Shown: positions 53,805 to 64,000 of the stretch, piece after piece
Layout: every line of letters starts with the position of its first letter
Numbering within the stretch: position 1 is the stretch's first letter
From: Cladosporium sp. IMV 00045
Taxonomy: Eukaryota > Ascomycota > Dothideomycetes > Cladosporiales > Cladosporiaceae
Reading direction: 5' to 3'
Assembly (NCBI GenBank): GCA_001931905.2
Contig: MSJI02000834.1
Span: 1 to 64,000, forward strand
DNA length: 64,000 nt
Position numbers and translations under genes: made by a program
Notes under the pieces: model-generated
Told to the model about the DNA's origin: nothing
The model's database searches: none
What the model saw: only the letters and a program-made list of their open reading frames with translations

Positions 53805-54384
53805 TGTGGCAACAAGGTGAAGTGTTTAGAAGTGTGTGTAGAAGTTGTTTGAGGCTCTGCTTAACACTTGGGATGTTCAATTGGAATTTAAGGTTTTAAG
53901 CTTCACGTCGCTTCCGAATCCCTGGGAATTAAGTAGGGACTGACGTCGGCAGGGCTTGAGTACATGCTGCTATGTGTCCATGTACTCAAAATACCCTACA
54001 CGTAGGCACATTGGAGGGAGAAGGCATACATACATATATGTGTCGAGAAAGGAAAACAATAGAGGACGAGCTGGCTCTGCTCGTCGGTTGGCAGCACCGT
54101 TCGCATCGGAAAGAACATCATTTGGTGGCATTCAAAGGCCGATGAGAAATGCTTGCGCCGTTGGGAGTTATTGATGAGCAGAGGGATGTTGCTTGCCTTC
54201 TACCCACTGCACTTATGAAAGATGAAGACACGAAACTAAGCCATGACAAGTGAAATCGATATGGCCTCCCGAAAACGCAGATACGACTTTCAAAACTGGC
54301 AGCCGATCCACCCACAACACGTTTCAGAACGGAGCACTGTGCTCGGAGCTACCAAGTGGCTGGTCTATCCATCATCCCCCCCCC
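53805..54384. other. intergenic, cyc2 promoter
   Basis: Includes an (AT/AC)-rich stretch at about 54025-54042. No gene recognised. Confidence 0.45.
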
Positions 54385-56571
54385 TCACTCGTTGCTCTCG
54401 TCTTCATCCTCTTCCGTGTCACTCTCGCTTACCTCTTCGCCATCCTCTTCATCTTCAGCCTCACCCGCCTGAGCATTCTTAGGTGGTAGTGAAGATCTGT
54501 GCTGCCAAACCAGCATGAACTGTAGGCAAAGTTCCTCCAGAGATCTGTCACGGACTTTGCCGAAAGGCTGCACTTCCAAGTTGTGTTCGACAGTCATTAC
54601 CTTTCCAAGATTGACACGAGACATTGGATCCAGCACATTTCGCGGCATATCTGGGTACATCCTGATTGAGATCGGCCTCATACCTTCTTCTCCTCGACGG
54701 GATGGTAGCTCGGCGGGATCTAGAGTTGGGACTGATCTACCAGTGTATATGATGCAGTGCTCAGACTTCCGCACCCCACGCTTTGCCACACCCTTCCCGG
54801 CGTACGAGGTGATTGTGAGGACATTGCAATACCCAGTACCCTCTCTGATCACTACAAATGTGCGGACTTCGGAATACACATGCTTTCCGAATTCATTGTG
54901 TTCCCAAGTACTATGCAATGAGCCTGTTAGACTGGCTGGACCATCGACCGAGGCAGGCTCGGACCACAGCACTCGGAACACTCTTCCCAGTCGATAGAAT
55001 TTTTGAGGGCGCGAGGAGAATGATAGGGAGAGATCCAGAGTCCTACTCTCTGAATTGGTATTCGTGTAGAATATTTCCCCCATTTTCGGTTGCTTTAGCC
55101 AATTCGAAAACGAGTCCGACTCCGTCTTTGCTTTTGGTCTCGATGGCATTTCTGCCCTTTTAAAACTCCTGCGGAAATTCTGGACAAGCCCATCTTGACG
55201 CTCTACCTGATCCGTGAACGAGTTCAAACGTTTCGCAAGCGAGTCATTGCCCAGAAGCTGGCCAAACCGGCCTTTGGAGATTCTGCGAAAGTCCGGTGTT
55301 TCGGCTGCGGTCCTCCTTTGCGACCCGCCATAATCATCGTACCGGATTTTCCCAGAGTATATAATTGATAGGAACTTGATAGCGGCGTTGGGCGTCATCG
55401 AATTCCAGACCGAGACTGGCAGGGACAACATGCGGATATAAGAGTCAGACTCAAAAGTCGCAACAGGTTTGACAATCTCGAGAAAACTGATCGCTGCTAT
55501 GTTTGGAGGGGCATGATCGCGGAACCATGCCACCCAGGCGTCTCCGGAACACTGTTCGCCAAATTCCGTCAGGGTGACCGAAATCAAGATCCTACATCGA
55601 GACTGCAATTGGCGCAGATCTTCTTTGAGCGTGATTGCTTGATGTGGGTCGCTTGGTGATTGTGCCAAAGGGTCCCGAAGAGGTGCCAGTAGGATACATG
55701 TATCGCCTTTCCTGACACCATCGAAAAACGGTGGCGACTTCAATTGGCGGATAGATGGATTTTCCAAGAGCCTGGCGTGAATAGAGAAAACTGAGCATGG
55801 CTGCGCATCAAGGTCTTTTAGCTCATGTATAAAAGCTTTGGTCAAAGTGTTCTGATTCGAGGCTTTCTCATTCCAGCTGGCAAGCAGCCAATGCCGCTGC
55901 CCTTTGTGTTTTCGAGTTGCGTGTCGGACAGGATTTGATGCGTAGCAACAGTCAAGAATGAAAAGAATATCTCCTTTTGCATTCATCACTTTCTCCTGGA
56001 GATCAGACCAATCTACCCAAGGTGATGATGGCGCAGATGCATGAAGTGGTTGAATTTTCCATGCTTTCCAGATGGAGTGCTGTGTCATTTTGTCAATTTC
56101 GCCGTGACCGCCATAGTAGATAATGAGAAGCCCGTTGTCGTTTCTGCAATGCTGGCTTTTCGTTTTCGAGAGAACCTCTTCCACATCGAATTCAGGCTCA
56201 CCGCTGGAGGGGATCTTGAAATGAACGGTGGAGAATCGATATGCGTCCTCGAAGATGGCCTGGAGTTGTGTGATTTCTTGTTCAGTCCCAAGGTCATCGT
56301 CCACCAAACTGAACATCAAGACGTGCACGCTTGAGTATTTTTGCGCCGGTCGTGGAAAAGTGAGCTTCGATAATCCTTCTGCGACTGCTTTCACAAACTC
56401 CGAGATATTCTGAAAATGCTCGGTCGTGTTACCGCTGGGATATTGAGAAGCGATGGGATGATGTTTGCAAGGCTAAGCACAGTACGAGTCCAAACCGGAT
56501 GATAGACTGTGAGCCATGCCGAGATCTGTCATGGAATAAGAACGCTGTCGCCTAGCAAGCTGCCGTGCCAT
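54385..56571 (-). CDS. Caspase-like (peptidase C14-type) protein with C-terminal DUF6590 domain
   Basis: Model complement(join(54385..56434, 56486..56571)), 711 residues. The long frame has no ATG at its 5' end; a 51-nt intron (GTACTG..CCCAG) joined to an ATG exon at 56571 restores a start, so exon 1 is a prediction. A caspase-type fold is indicated by VHVLMFSLVDDDL, the histidine of LIIYYGGHGE (His139) and the cysteine of ILFILDCCYAS (Cys192), spaced as in p20 domains. About residues 505-680 match the fungal domain DUF6590 (FYRLGRVFRVLWSEP, RTFVVIREGTGYCNVL, DPMSRVNLGKVMTVEHN). The tail is very acidic. Proteolysis was not shown for this family. Domain neighbours and the divergent partner at 56718 suggest a regulated cell-death or defence role, an inference. 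Confidence 0.75.
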
Positions 56572-56717
56572 ATTTGTTTTCTTTAACTCCTGTCCATTGC
56601 AAGCAGCCTCGTGCGTGGATAGAGAAAGTGAAAGATAGCAACGTCGATGTAGCTATCGGTGCTTTTGTGGCCATTGCTTACTGTATTCTCAGCTCGGGCT
56701 GCGAACACGCCACTCAT

Positions 56718-57712
56718 ATGCACCTTCGCTTATGCAGATGCGCGCTGCAGCAGTTCGCCGATGTGGAACCCAAGAGTCTTGAGACTGAAGGGTGGAAAGC
56801 GCCATCAAGATTGGTAACGACAGTAAATGAAGCCGGAATCGAGTGGCCCATTAAGCTGTCCGAGAGCGTACAGGAGAGGAAAATTGAAGCCAACCTGAAA
56901 GCGAAGTAAGTCTGGTCAGGCCTTTTGGCTGCAGCATCGTGATTAATGCAGTCAGTGTTCCAAACACTTCCCTATCTGGCGGCTTCACCATAAGTTTCGG
57001 AACCAAAAGGGGCGCAGGAGCTGTGCTCATCACCGCGGGAGACGTAAGAGTAGCCAGTTGAGGAGGGATCTGGACGCTTATAACTGGGTGACAGAGCCGC
57101 AGAACATGCGGAAGCTGCTTGGCGATTGGGAAGAGATCTTCAAGGAGAAGCGAACTCTCTGGATGATCACCAGGACTTACACTGCGAAGAGCTGTGCTCT
57201 TTCGGTACTTCATTCCCCGGAATCGTCGGTCACGGTTGGCGTACAGGCCAACGTGGTAGATGTGCTTCAGGCGAGCCCTACATTGCAGTGGTGGGAGCAG
57301 GGAACTGACAAGACTTGGATCAAGTACAAAGACGTAAGGTTGCCGCATTTATCATTTCCAGATTACCAGACTGATGTCCAAAGGACTCTGGCGTCGTATT
57401 GTTCATGAGCGGAATTGCTTTCCGTACAGGCTTCTTCCGCAGATCTGAGGTGGGTGCTTGATGCTGACATGCCGCGTGCATTTGCTGACTCTGAAGCTTT
57501 TCGCTGAGCACAAACGGCTCAAACAAGACCTTACCCGCGATGCCTCGGCCTCGGGTCTCCAGTACGCGATGATTGATGAGCAAGATGCGCTGACCGCGGT
57601 GGTTATCCCTGAGTACGTAGGGCGAAAGAGCGAGGAACTTGAAGCGGAGCTCGAAAGCAGATTCTCCGGTGATCAGTCGGGTAGTGATGATGAGTCTGAC
57701 GCATATGGTTGA
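56718..57712 (+). CDS. five-exon beta-rich protein, 262 residues; gasdermin-like layout suspected
   Basis: Model join(56718..56905, 56956..57043, 57103..57333, 57384..57449, 57497..57712); introns are 50, 59, 50 and 47 nt. I built it because four separate open frames join in phase at GTAAG/GTGGG donors. Exon 2 reads VPNTSLSGGFTISFG and AGAVLITAGD (about 64-92), exon 3 holds KRTLWMITRTYTAKS and SSVTVGVQANVV, and exon 4 DSGVVLFMSGIAFRT. The C-terminus is helical then acidic (EELEAELESRFSGDQSG..). The alternation of polar and nonpolar residues predicts amphipathic beta-hairpins. I do not recognise the family with certainty. Length and strand order resemble fungal and bacterial gasdermins, and fungal ones often sit beside protease genes, but no diagnostic signature is proven. 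The start is uncertain: an upstream exon is possible. The second acceptor could be 57097. Confidence 0.55.
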
Positions 57713-58503
57713 TGGTTCGCTGAGGTGAGTAAATGGGAATGCATGGTTAAGGGTTGACTGATCAGATTGGATGAACAAGCAGAGGAAGAGGAAGCTCGAT
57801 GGCATGGATGTTTAAAATGTTGACTGGGCCGACTTCGGAGGAAACAATAATATTTCTATTACTCCTTCTTGTTCTTCACAACCCTATACCGGTCATGAAA
57901 GACAGCAAAGCTTCGTAGTTAAGGGCCTAAACAGATGGAAAGAAGCAGTTGTTTGCTCTTTTACAAGTCCTTGTGAGGAGCAATGCATTCTTTTGGTACA
58001 GGAAAAATCCTCATTACAAGGTTTCAATCACCCCAGAAAGATGTGAGTAACGGATGACTGTCGACGGATTCGAATGATCTTTACTTAACACAGCAGCAGA
58101 GAAGATAAAGTGACTGAAAGAAGACGAATGATGACAAAAAACCAAAGTCAAACCCCCAAACCACCCAACCACCCAATCGGGTATAAACCCAAGCCGCCCA
58201 CCCTCGTCCGTAGCTTATCCCGTTGAGGCAATCAGTATCATGAAGATAAGTCGAAATCGTCAAGAAACAGTGTAAATGAGAAAAGCGCCCGAAACCCGAG
58301 AAAATCCAAACATCAAAGGGTGCCCCCAATGCCACGATGAAAGGCATCCTGTCCCATGCCATCCTATCCCATTCCCGACCCATCCCGAACCTACTTCGTC
58401 CTTAATTCCCAAGTTTTTCCTTCTTGGCTTTCCCTTATTCCCCCAAAGAAACCGCCGAAAGGCCCGCCCGAAAGCGATCTCCAGAACTCAATAATCAAAA
58501 ACA
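57713..58503. other. convergent intergenic before the phosphodiesterase gene
   Basis: 3' flanks only; C/A-rich near 58130-58200. No gene recognised. Confidence 0.45.
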
Positions 58504-60474
58504 TTAAAACCAATACCCCTCCCCACCCTTCGAAATGACAAACTCACACCCCAACCCCTTCCCATCCTCCTGCAGCGCGCGCTCGTAATTATTGAGTTCC
58601 TCCTCAATTACCTCGCTCACATGCGGCCCGTCCTTGAGAGTATCCTTAACGTGTATGACCACGACTTTCAAGCCCTTCAAAGGCGGCTCCCAGGGTTCTT
58701 CGTTGACGGGCGTCTCCTGCGCGAGATTGGATCGGTTGCCTACGTCGAATGTGCTCGCTTTGGTGAAGCCGTTGGGGCCGAAGTGCGGGCGGTTTTGCGC
58801 GTGGTAGTGCGGATGGGAGGTGGACATGGGAGACATTGGGACGTCGGGGCTGGCGTCTGATGTTGGGTAGGCGGGATTAGAAGGGGATGGTGGACCTGCA
58901 AAGGCCTGCATCGGTGGTGAATCGGGCATGCTGTGGTCGGGTTCGCTGCGGCGGCGGTGGTTCTGGCTCACCGTTCGGCCGGCGAGGCTGCGGCTGCGTT
59001 TTCGCTCGCTTTCGCCTACGGCGTGGCGTGCGACTTCGCCGCTGGATATGCCGGAGCGTTTGCGCTTCTTGATGTTCCTGTCTTCTGCTTCGAGTTGGAA
59101 GCGTGCTTCTCGAACTAAAGAGGCAAGAGCGCAGAGTTCGGTAATTAAGTGGCGGGGAGCGAGGTGGCCGAACAGGTATTCGTCTGAGTGGCTGTCGTCG
59201 TAGGAGCATTCGATGAGAATGCCCGTCAGGCATCCGCTGGCAATCTTCCTGGATGCCTCTGCCCAGATCAAGTGGGTGCGAGGCGAGAGTGATAGCGAAT
59301 CCGGTTCCACATCCCCGAAAATGAGGATTTCTCTGCCTGTTTCACTATCCCGGATGAAGTACGCTGTACTGTCCACTACGCAAGACCCTTCCTGTGGATG
59401 CATGTGCGGAGACGGTTGATTATTGTGGAAGCTCGCCCTGGGCGTTGGCCCTGGAGTACCGGGTGTAGAGTATTGCGACATAGAACGCGCCAAATTTTGG
59501 CCTGTCAGATCGGCGGAACCTCCATGATTAGTATCTGCAATGTTTGGAATGCTGCCACGGTGTTGGTGTGCCGGAGGAGATTTGGTGCATACACCGTGGC
59601 TGACTTTGAACGCCTTCGCGCCCAAGCCATCACAGACGTCGATGTATCCACGTCCTTCGCCCTCGCCCACCATTGGATCACCACCTTCCTTTAATCGTTG
59701 AAAGGTCACGAATCCCACACCGCCGTCTTCATCGCTGAGGTTTGGCCAAATGACGTCGTTGAAGATATGCCGCTTGACGGCGTCAACAGTGCCGGGCAAA
59801 GCGGCAAGAGTCTTTGGCTTGGAAGTTGCGTGGAAGGCAGCCGTGTTTATCGCGAATCCTGATATGTGGTCCAGATGCGGATGTGTGATGAGGTAAGTTG
59901 AGATGTAAGTCTGTAGCAGATGCAGCGCGTTCGCCCTGGCAGAAGCATGCGGTAGTCTCATCCCAGCGAATGGCCCATGCGACATGTACATGGGCTCCGG
60001 TTTTGGCGTTTCTTCGGCATCGGAGCTCTCGGTATCTCCCTCCATGTCTTGTGTAGGAGACAACGATGTCCTCGCGAGATCTTGGCTCAAACCAGGCGTC
60101 TGAGCCCCCTTTGCAGCCTCATGTCTTTCCTCTGCGTCTGCCTGCTGCTTGGTGAGAGCAAAGTCTCTCTCGACGATTCTAGTGATCGGCGCCAAATGGC
60201 TGCCGGCGTCCACTGCAAGTATGCTACTTTTCGCCCATTCTGTTGCAGCGCTTCGTACCAAGAAGGCAGTGACACTCTCCTCGCTAGGTCCGCCGCTCGC
60301 GCCTAGGCATATCACTTGCAGCGCCGGTTTGCGACCAGCACGACTGCCTCTCCCTCTCTTGCCGCTGTTGCTGTTGCCGCCGCCGAACGAAGCGGTTCGG
60401 GCGCCGTCCAGATTGCGCCGCGACGCTGACTCTCCGCCAGAAGAGGTGAGTCCATGCTCTTCAGTGTTGTTCAT
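58504..60474 (-). CDS. pde1: Class II low-affinity 3',5'-cyclic-AMP phosphodiesterase
   Basis: 656 residues, no intron. The start is the first ATG in frame (60474); upstream codons are open but lack ATG. The N-terminal 50 residues are Gly/Ser/Arg-rich. The class II signature is present: LQVICLGASGGPSEESVTAFLV near the start, then THPHLDHISGFAIN at about 197-210, the HxHxDH metal site of the metallo-beta-lactamase fold. Later motifs are KVSHGVC, DSTAYFIRDSETGREILIFGD and GILIECSYDDSHSDEYLFGHL. Two long disordered insertions (about 115-165 and 470-590) with SP sites break the fold, which is common in filamentous fungi. It hydrolyses cAMP and tunes PKA signalling. Confidence 0.9.
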   Translation of the reverse strand: MNNTEEHGLTSSGGESASRRNLDGARTASFGGGNSNSGKRGRGSRAGRKPALQVICLGASGGPSEESVTAFLVRSAATEWAKSSILAVDAGSHLAPITRIVERDFALTKQQADAEERHEAAKGAQTPGLSQDLARTSLSPTQDMEGDTESSDAEETPKPEPMYMSHGPFAGMRLPHASARANALHLLQTYISTYLITHPHLDHISGFAINTAAFHATSKPKTLAALPGTVDAVKRHIFNDVIWPNLSDEDGGVGFVTFQRLKEGGDPMVGEGEGRGYIDVCDGLGAKAFKVSHGVCTKSPPAHQHRGSIPNIADTNHGGSADLTGQNLARSMSQYSTPGTPGPTPRASFHNNQPSPHMHPQEGSCVVDSTAYFIRDSETGREILIFGDVEPDSLSLSPRTHLIWAEASRKIASGCLTGILIECSYDDSHSDEYLFGHLAPRHLITELCALASLVREARFQLEAEDRNIKKRKRSGISSGEVARHAVGESERKRSRSLAGRTVSQNHRRRSEPDHSMPDSPPMQAFAGPPSPSNPAYPTSDASPDVPMSPMSTSHPHYHAQNRPHFGPNGFTKASTFDVGNRSNLAQETPVNEEPWEPPLKGLKVVVIHVKDTLKDGPHVSEVIEEELNNYERALQEDGKGLGCEFVISKGGEGYWF

Positions 60475-62125
60475 GAGGCGCGGCCGCCAACGGCAATGGG
60501 CGTGTAGGTAGCCGTCACGCGATCTCGGCCGTGTGCAGCAGCGGCTGGCTTGGCGACGGGGGGAAAGAAAATCTTCGCTGGTTTGCGAACCAAACACGTG
60601 TCTTCGCGTGGATATGGTGGTATTGGCGACTGAATTAGTAGATTTCGAGGTTACCGGACTGGTGGGATGGTGATGTTTAGGTCAGCGAGGATCTATCAGC
60701 TCTCGCTCAGCCTCGTGTGGACTCGACTGGACTCGACCTTTCTCCACAGATGCGGGGATGATCCACTATTGTACCTTATCGCACCAGCCTATCAACGGCC
60801 CTTGGTCCGAGCGCATTCCAGACCGTTGGGTTGGCTTATGTAGACGTCACCACGCCTCCTTCTTTGTTCTCCTCTAGCATAAGCATTCCGTTTTCAGCCA
60901 CTTGAATACATGAATATCTGTTGACGTGATGATGGTGGAGCCCTTGTGATTCTTGACGTAAAGGGTACTGATCGAAACAATAAGAGATTGGTGTCTCCTA
61001 GCAGGTCGGTCAGTGCTGTCAGCCAGCAAGACCAGTATCGGAGGAAATCGATGCAAAGCACGCACATGTATTGCCATACTTGTATCTTTGGACATCAGGC
61101 ATCGAAGGTGCCGCATCGATCAATGAGGCAGTAACTGTTAGCAGAATGCCCATCGCTGCTTGCCATCTGTAAGTGTAAAATGTCGAGGACAATGGCATAG
61201 AGTGCTTTCATTGACAAGCATCAAGCAATCAGGTGAATACACATCCAAAGACACAATTTACATTTGAAGAAGTTGTACATACTGGCTACTCGTTGCATGC
61301 TATAAATCAGTCGTAACTCTTCATAATCTACTAGGACAATGATCACACAAGGGCAGCGCATCGATAAGTTCTGGTTCATCTTCAACACACACGTGGTCCG
61401 GCAACAAAGGTTTGTGATCAGTCAATGAAATTAACTCATCTTCGCCTAAGCTAATTACTTCTATTACGATTGTCAGTGCTGATAGCCAGTGCTAAGTCTC
61501 CATCCACCCGAAGAAACAGTGTCGAGAAATAACTTTGACGACGCTGACATCTGTCTAGTGCCCAAATACTAGAATGCCACGAAGGATTCCCTCATATGCA
61601 AACACAGTGCACAGTCGATACTCATTAAAATGCATGCTTTGGTGCAGAATGATTGCTCTGGCACCCGTGAATTTGTTCGGCCGTCGAGAGTGAGACGCGA
61701 TCTCACTAAGAATGCGATGCGATATCAACAAAGGTGACGTGATAGGAGGTACGTGACAGCTCTTGGATGCGGCAATCCGCGGCTTCTGCTGATGCCTGAT
61801 CGAGCAATCTACCTGTCCATCCAGATGTTCAGGAACCCCACCGTAGATGTGATGTTTCATACCCCATTCCTTAGATGATCAGTGAACGCAGCAGATATTG
61901 CCTGCCTATTAACCGAAAGCGCTAGCGCTGCACGTAACGCGCACTTCAATCTACAACTCACAATTTGTAACGGTGTCTTTCAAAGCGAGCTTCTACTTCC
62001 TCTCACACTCTCCCCTCTACATCCATCTCAACGCCGCTGAGCAAGCACTTTGTTGTGTTGACACCTCATCCCTAGCCAACTCCAACAACGCGCATCAGAA
62101 TCCACATCAAGATCACACTGCTATC
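60475..62125. other. divergent intergenic, 1.65 kb
   Basis: Promoters of the phosphodiesterase (-) and ipa (+) genes. Several short open frames on both strands lack motifs. No transposon ends or RNA gene recognised. Confidence 0.45.
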
Positions 62126-64000
62126 ATGCCGCCGCAAGAACTCAAGGTCGTCATAGAGGTGGCTTTCCCCCGGATCCTCAGGTGTTACATCGCGACCTCG
62201 AGCGCAAATATCACGACGTCGGCATAGAGGTAGACAACCTTTGGCACAAGTTCACCAAGAAGCAACGCGAAAAAGTAGTCAAACAGGCTTGCGTCGGTAG
62301 CCAGCCACCTAAAACACGCCACGATCGCACTAATCCAGAGTTTTGCGCTCTCATCCCGGAGTACAACGTGCGGGACATGAGCTCCAAGCCAAGTCACTTT
62401 CTGAACATCTTCAAGTTTCGAGCGTTGACAGCACTACGCGATCAGCTTGACAACGGTGCTGATGGAGCACCTGGGGACCGAGAGACGATAGAGAAGGTGG
62501 TGAACGGGACAATAAACCCGAATGAACAGCAAGCCCCCGACGGAGCAAAGATCGCTTTTCTCGATGGAAAGTTGTACGGACGGACTCTCGAGCATTACGA
62601 CGCGACCATGCTGTTTGCAGGCCTACCGCCTGTCTACGCCGATCGCTACATCACATCGTGTGGAGTCGGTAATTCAATTCTACTCCGACAAGCAACGCTC
62701 TTGCGACTACTCAATGATGTCGTAGAAAAAACACTTGGCCTAGCATCCGAAACGATCGCTCAGAAGGCCCCCGAGACGAGTGTCAACAAAGCACTGTCTG
62801 CTGCGCTTTGTAATCTCAAAGTTGAAGCCAAGAGCTCTGTCCCAGAGTTGTGTGAGCAAGCGACGGAGTCGAAGGCCGCACTGGAAGACTACCTGCATCT
62901 TCTGAGATCTGAGCCGGTCTTACTCCACCAAGGTGTCAACACCACGTTTTCAAGTCGCGCAGAACTCGTCTCTGGCGATCGAGGCCGAATCGTTCCGGCG
63001 TTCACTCACCGCGATATCCATGCAGCCTTCTTCGACACCATGACCACCGCCGTCAAATGCGTCGCGATCTGGGACTACATCATTCGTCTCCTCCAGCTAT
63101 TTGAAGACGCACCCAACAAGATCAAACGAAATCTCATCAAGCAAGAGCTGTCGAACGCGTGTCACTCCGAGTATCGTCGGAGTCAAGCTAGCTTCAAGCA
63201 CAGGATTGCACCGACCCCACGCATAGCGAGCAAGCGTTTCAGGCGCGTCATCAACAATTCCACGGGTCAGTCGAAGATCGTTATGAAGGGTCAGCCTGAG
63301 GATTGTACTGTTTCCAACCCCCACCTCCACTACATCCTTCGACTCTGTCACCCGGACACTGCCCCTGACGCTGCCCTGGAATGGATACAGAAGCTGGACG
63401 AGCATCACGCTCTATACCTAGAAGATCAGCAAAAACTCAGCGACCCGGAAATGGCTGCGCTCGGAGAATTGGTCATCATCGTCACGTTCATATACAATAT
63501 GTCTACTACGATTCCCATGGTACCAGCTTCAAGCAAGTCTGGGCTTCTATTCACCGCTCGATCCAAGGAGATGGAAGCCAAGTTGAGCAAACTGAAAGCG
63601 CAGGCCGACTTTGGAGACTCCCTATCCAAGACAGACGACTTTCTCGAACCGCAGACAGCTAGCGATGCTCTTAACGCACTGGATGACTTCATTCTCAAAG
63701 AAACGGAAGCAGCAACGCTGGGATCTCTCTATGACGGCACCGTGCAAGACTCCTTGCGAGATCTAGAAGAGATGTACACACAGGCGAAAGGTAAAAAGGA
63801 CAAAGCCGACAAGGAAACGACATATGTCCCGCTGCCGACAGATCCACCATCCTCGGTCGATCTGCAGCCGACTCCTCAAAAAACAAAAGAAAAGACACGC
63901 CCGGCGAACTCGCCCGTCCAAACCATCGCTGCTCCTCCAGAAATCCCCCCGCCTGCCCCAATCGAGCCACCGCAGCGGTTCACAGTCAAAGCATCCACAT
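62126..64000 (+). CDS. fungal 'ipa protein' family gene, 3' truncated by the window edge
   Basis: From 62182 to the right edge there is one uninterrupted frame of about 606 codons. It matches, from memory, a large ascomycete family usually named only 'ipa protein': HRDLERKYHDVGIEVDNLW, FCALIPEYNVRDMSS, GAPGDRETIEKV, YLHLLRSEPVLL, PEDCTVSNPHLHYILRLCHP, LSDPEMAALGELVIIV, and the Pro-rich TRPANSP..PPQRFTVKAST. Function is unknown; relatives continue about 100 residues beyond this point. The 5' end is unclear. The ATG at 62126 is in another frame; it joins either by a 35-nt intron (62147-62181, GTCGTC..CTCAG), shorter than any other here, or by one missing base in the C run 62167-62171. The conserved N-terminal block shows that translation must begin before 62182. 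Confidence 0.75.

Noticed and set aside
57058..57408. 116-codon frame as a free-standing gene
   Set aside because: It reads through two introns at its ends; splicing in phase with neighbouring frames gives a longer, more regular protein.
1..64000. CRISPR arrays, bacterial operons, riboswitches, intact transposons
   Set aside because: No spaced direct repeats, Shine-Dalgarno patterns, terminal-repeat elements or transposase/reverse-transcriptase motifs were seen; the DNA is eukaryotic nuclear.

Overview
The window is nuclear DNA from a filamentous ascomycete, most likely a Dothideomycete. The evidence is short introns (about 47-108 nt) with GT..AG ends and CTAAC/CTGAC-like branch points, compact gene spacing, fungal-only families (WetA, PalC, Rds2/AcuM, Grg1, PTH11-type receptors, Zn2Cys6 factors, a group of proteins usually labelled only 'ipa protein') and pyrimidine-rich leaders. 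No bacterial operons, rRNA, tRNA, CRISPR array or intact transposon was seen. About 26 protein-coding genes are supported, many with splice sites resolved by reading frame.

Layout. 1-15.5 kb: the 3' end of the unfolded-protein-response factor hacA with its Ire1-type intron, a mitochondrial AAA ATPase, the gluconeogenesis regulator Rds2/AcuM, the TORC1 GTPase Gtr1, a secreted M14 carboxypeptidase, a weak small membrane ORF and a Zn2Cys6 factor. 16-25 kb: a GPI-anchored feruloyl-esterase-like protein, a small Grg1 stress protein, an orphan ORF and a large GAF hybrid histidine kinase. 25-34.3 kb: the conidiation regulator wetA, NADP-isocitrate dehydrogenase, a LaeA-like methyltransferase and calcipressin. 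35.6-48 kb: a fungal AA10-type LPMO, a PTH11/rhodopsin-fold receptor, mitochondrial malonyl transferase, an FN3/coiled-coil protein and a CaM kinase. 48.5-60.5 kb: acyl-CoA dehydrogenase, palC, cyc2, then a divergent pair (a caspase-like/DUF6590 protein and a newly modelled five-exon beta-rich protein), then class II cAMP phosphodiesterase. 62-64 kb: the 5' part of an 'ipa protein' gene that runs off the right edge.

How they fit together. Most genes are housekeeping or signalling genes with no shared pathway, but stress, nutrient and development control is well represented (HacA, Gtr1, Rds2, histidine kinase, calcipressin + CaM kinase, cAMP phosphodiesterase, PalC, WetA).

The two observations most worth following are (i) the head-to-head pair at 54.4-57.7 kb, where a caspase-like protease candidate shares a promoter of about 150 bp with a 262-residue protein whose size and strand order recall gasdermin-type pore formers, and (ii) the perfect Ire1 hairpin and 20-nt non-spliceosomal intron at the extreme left edge.
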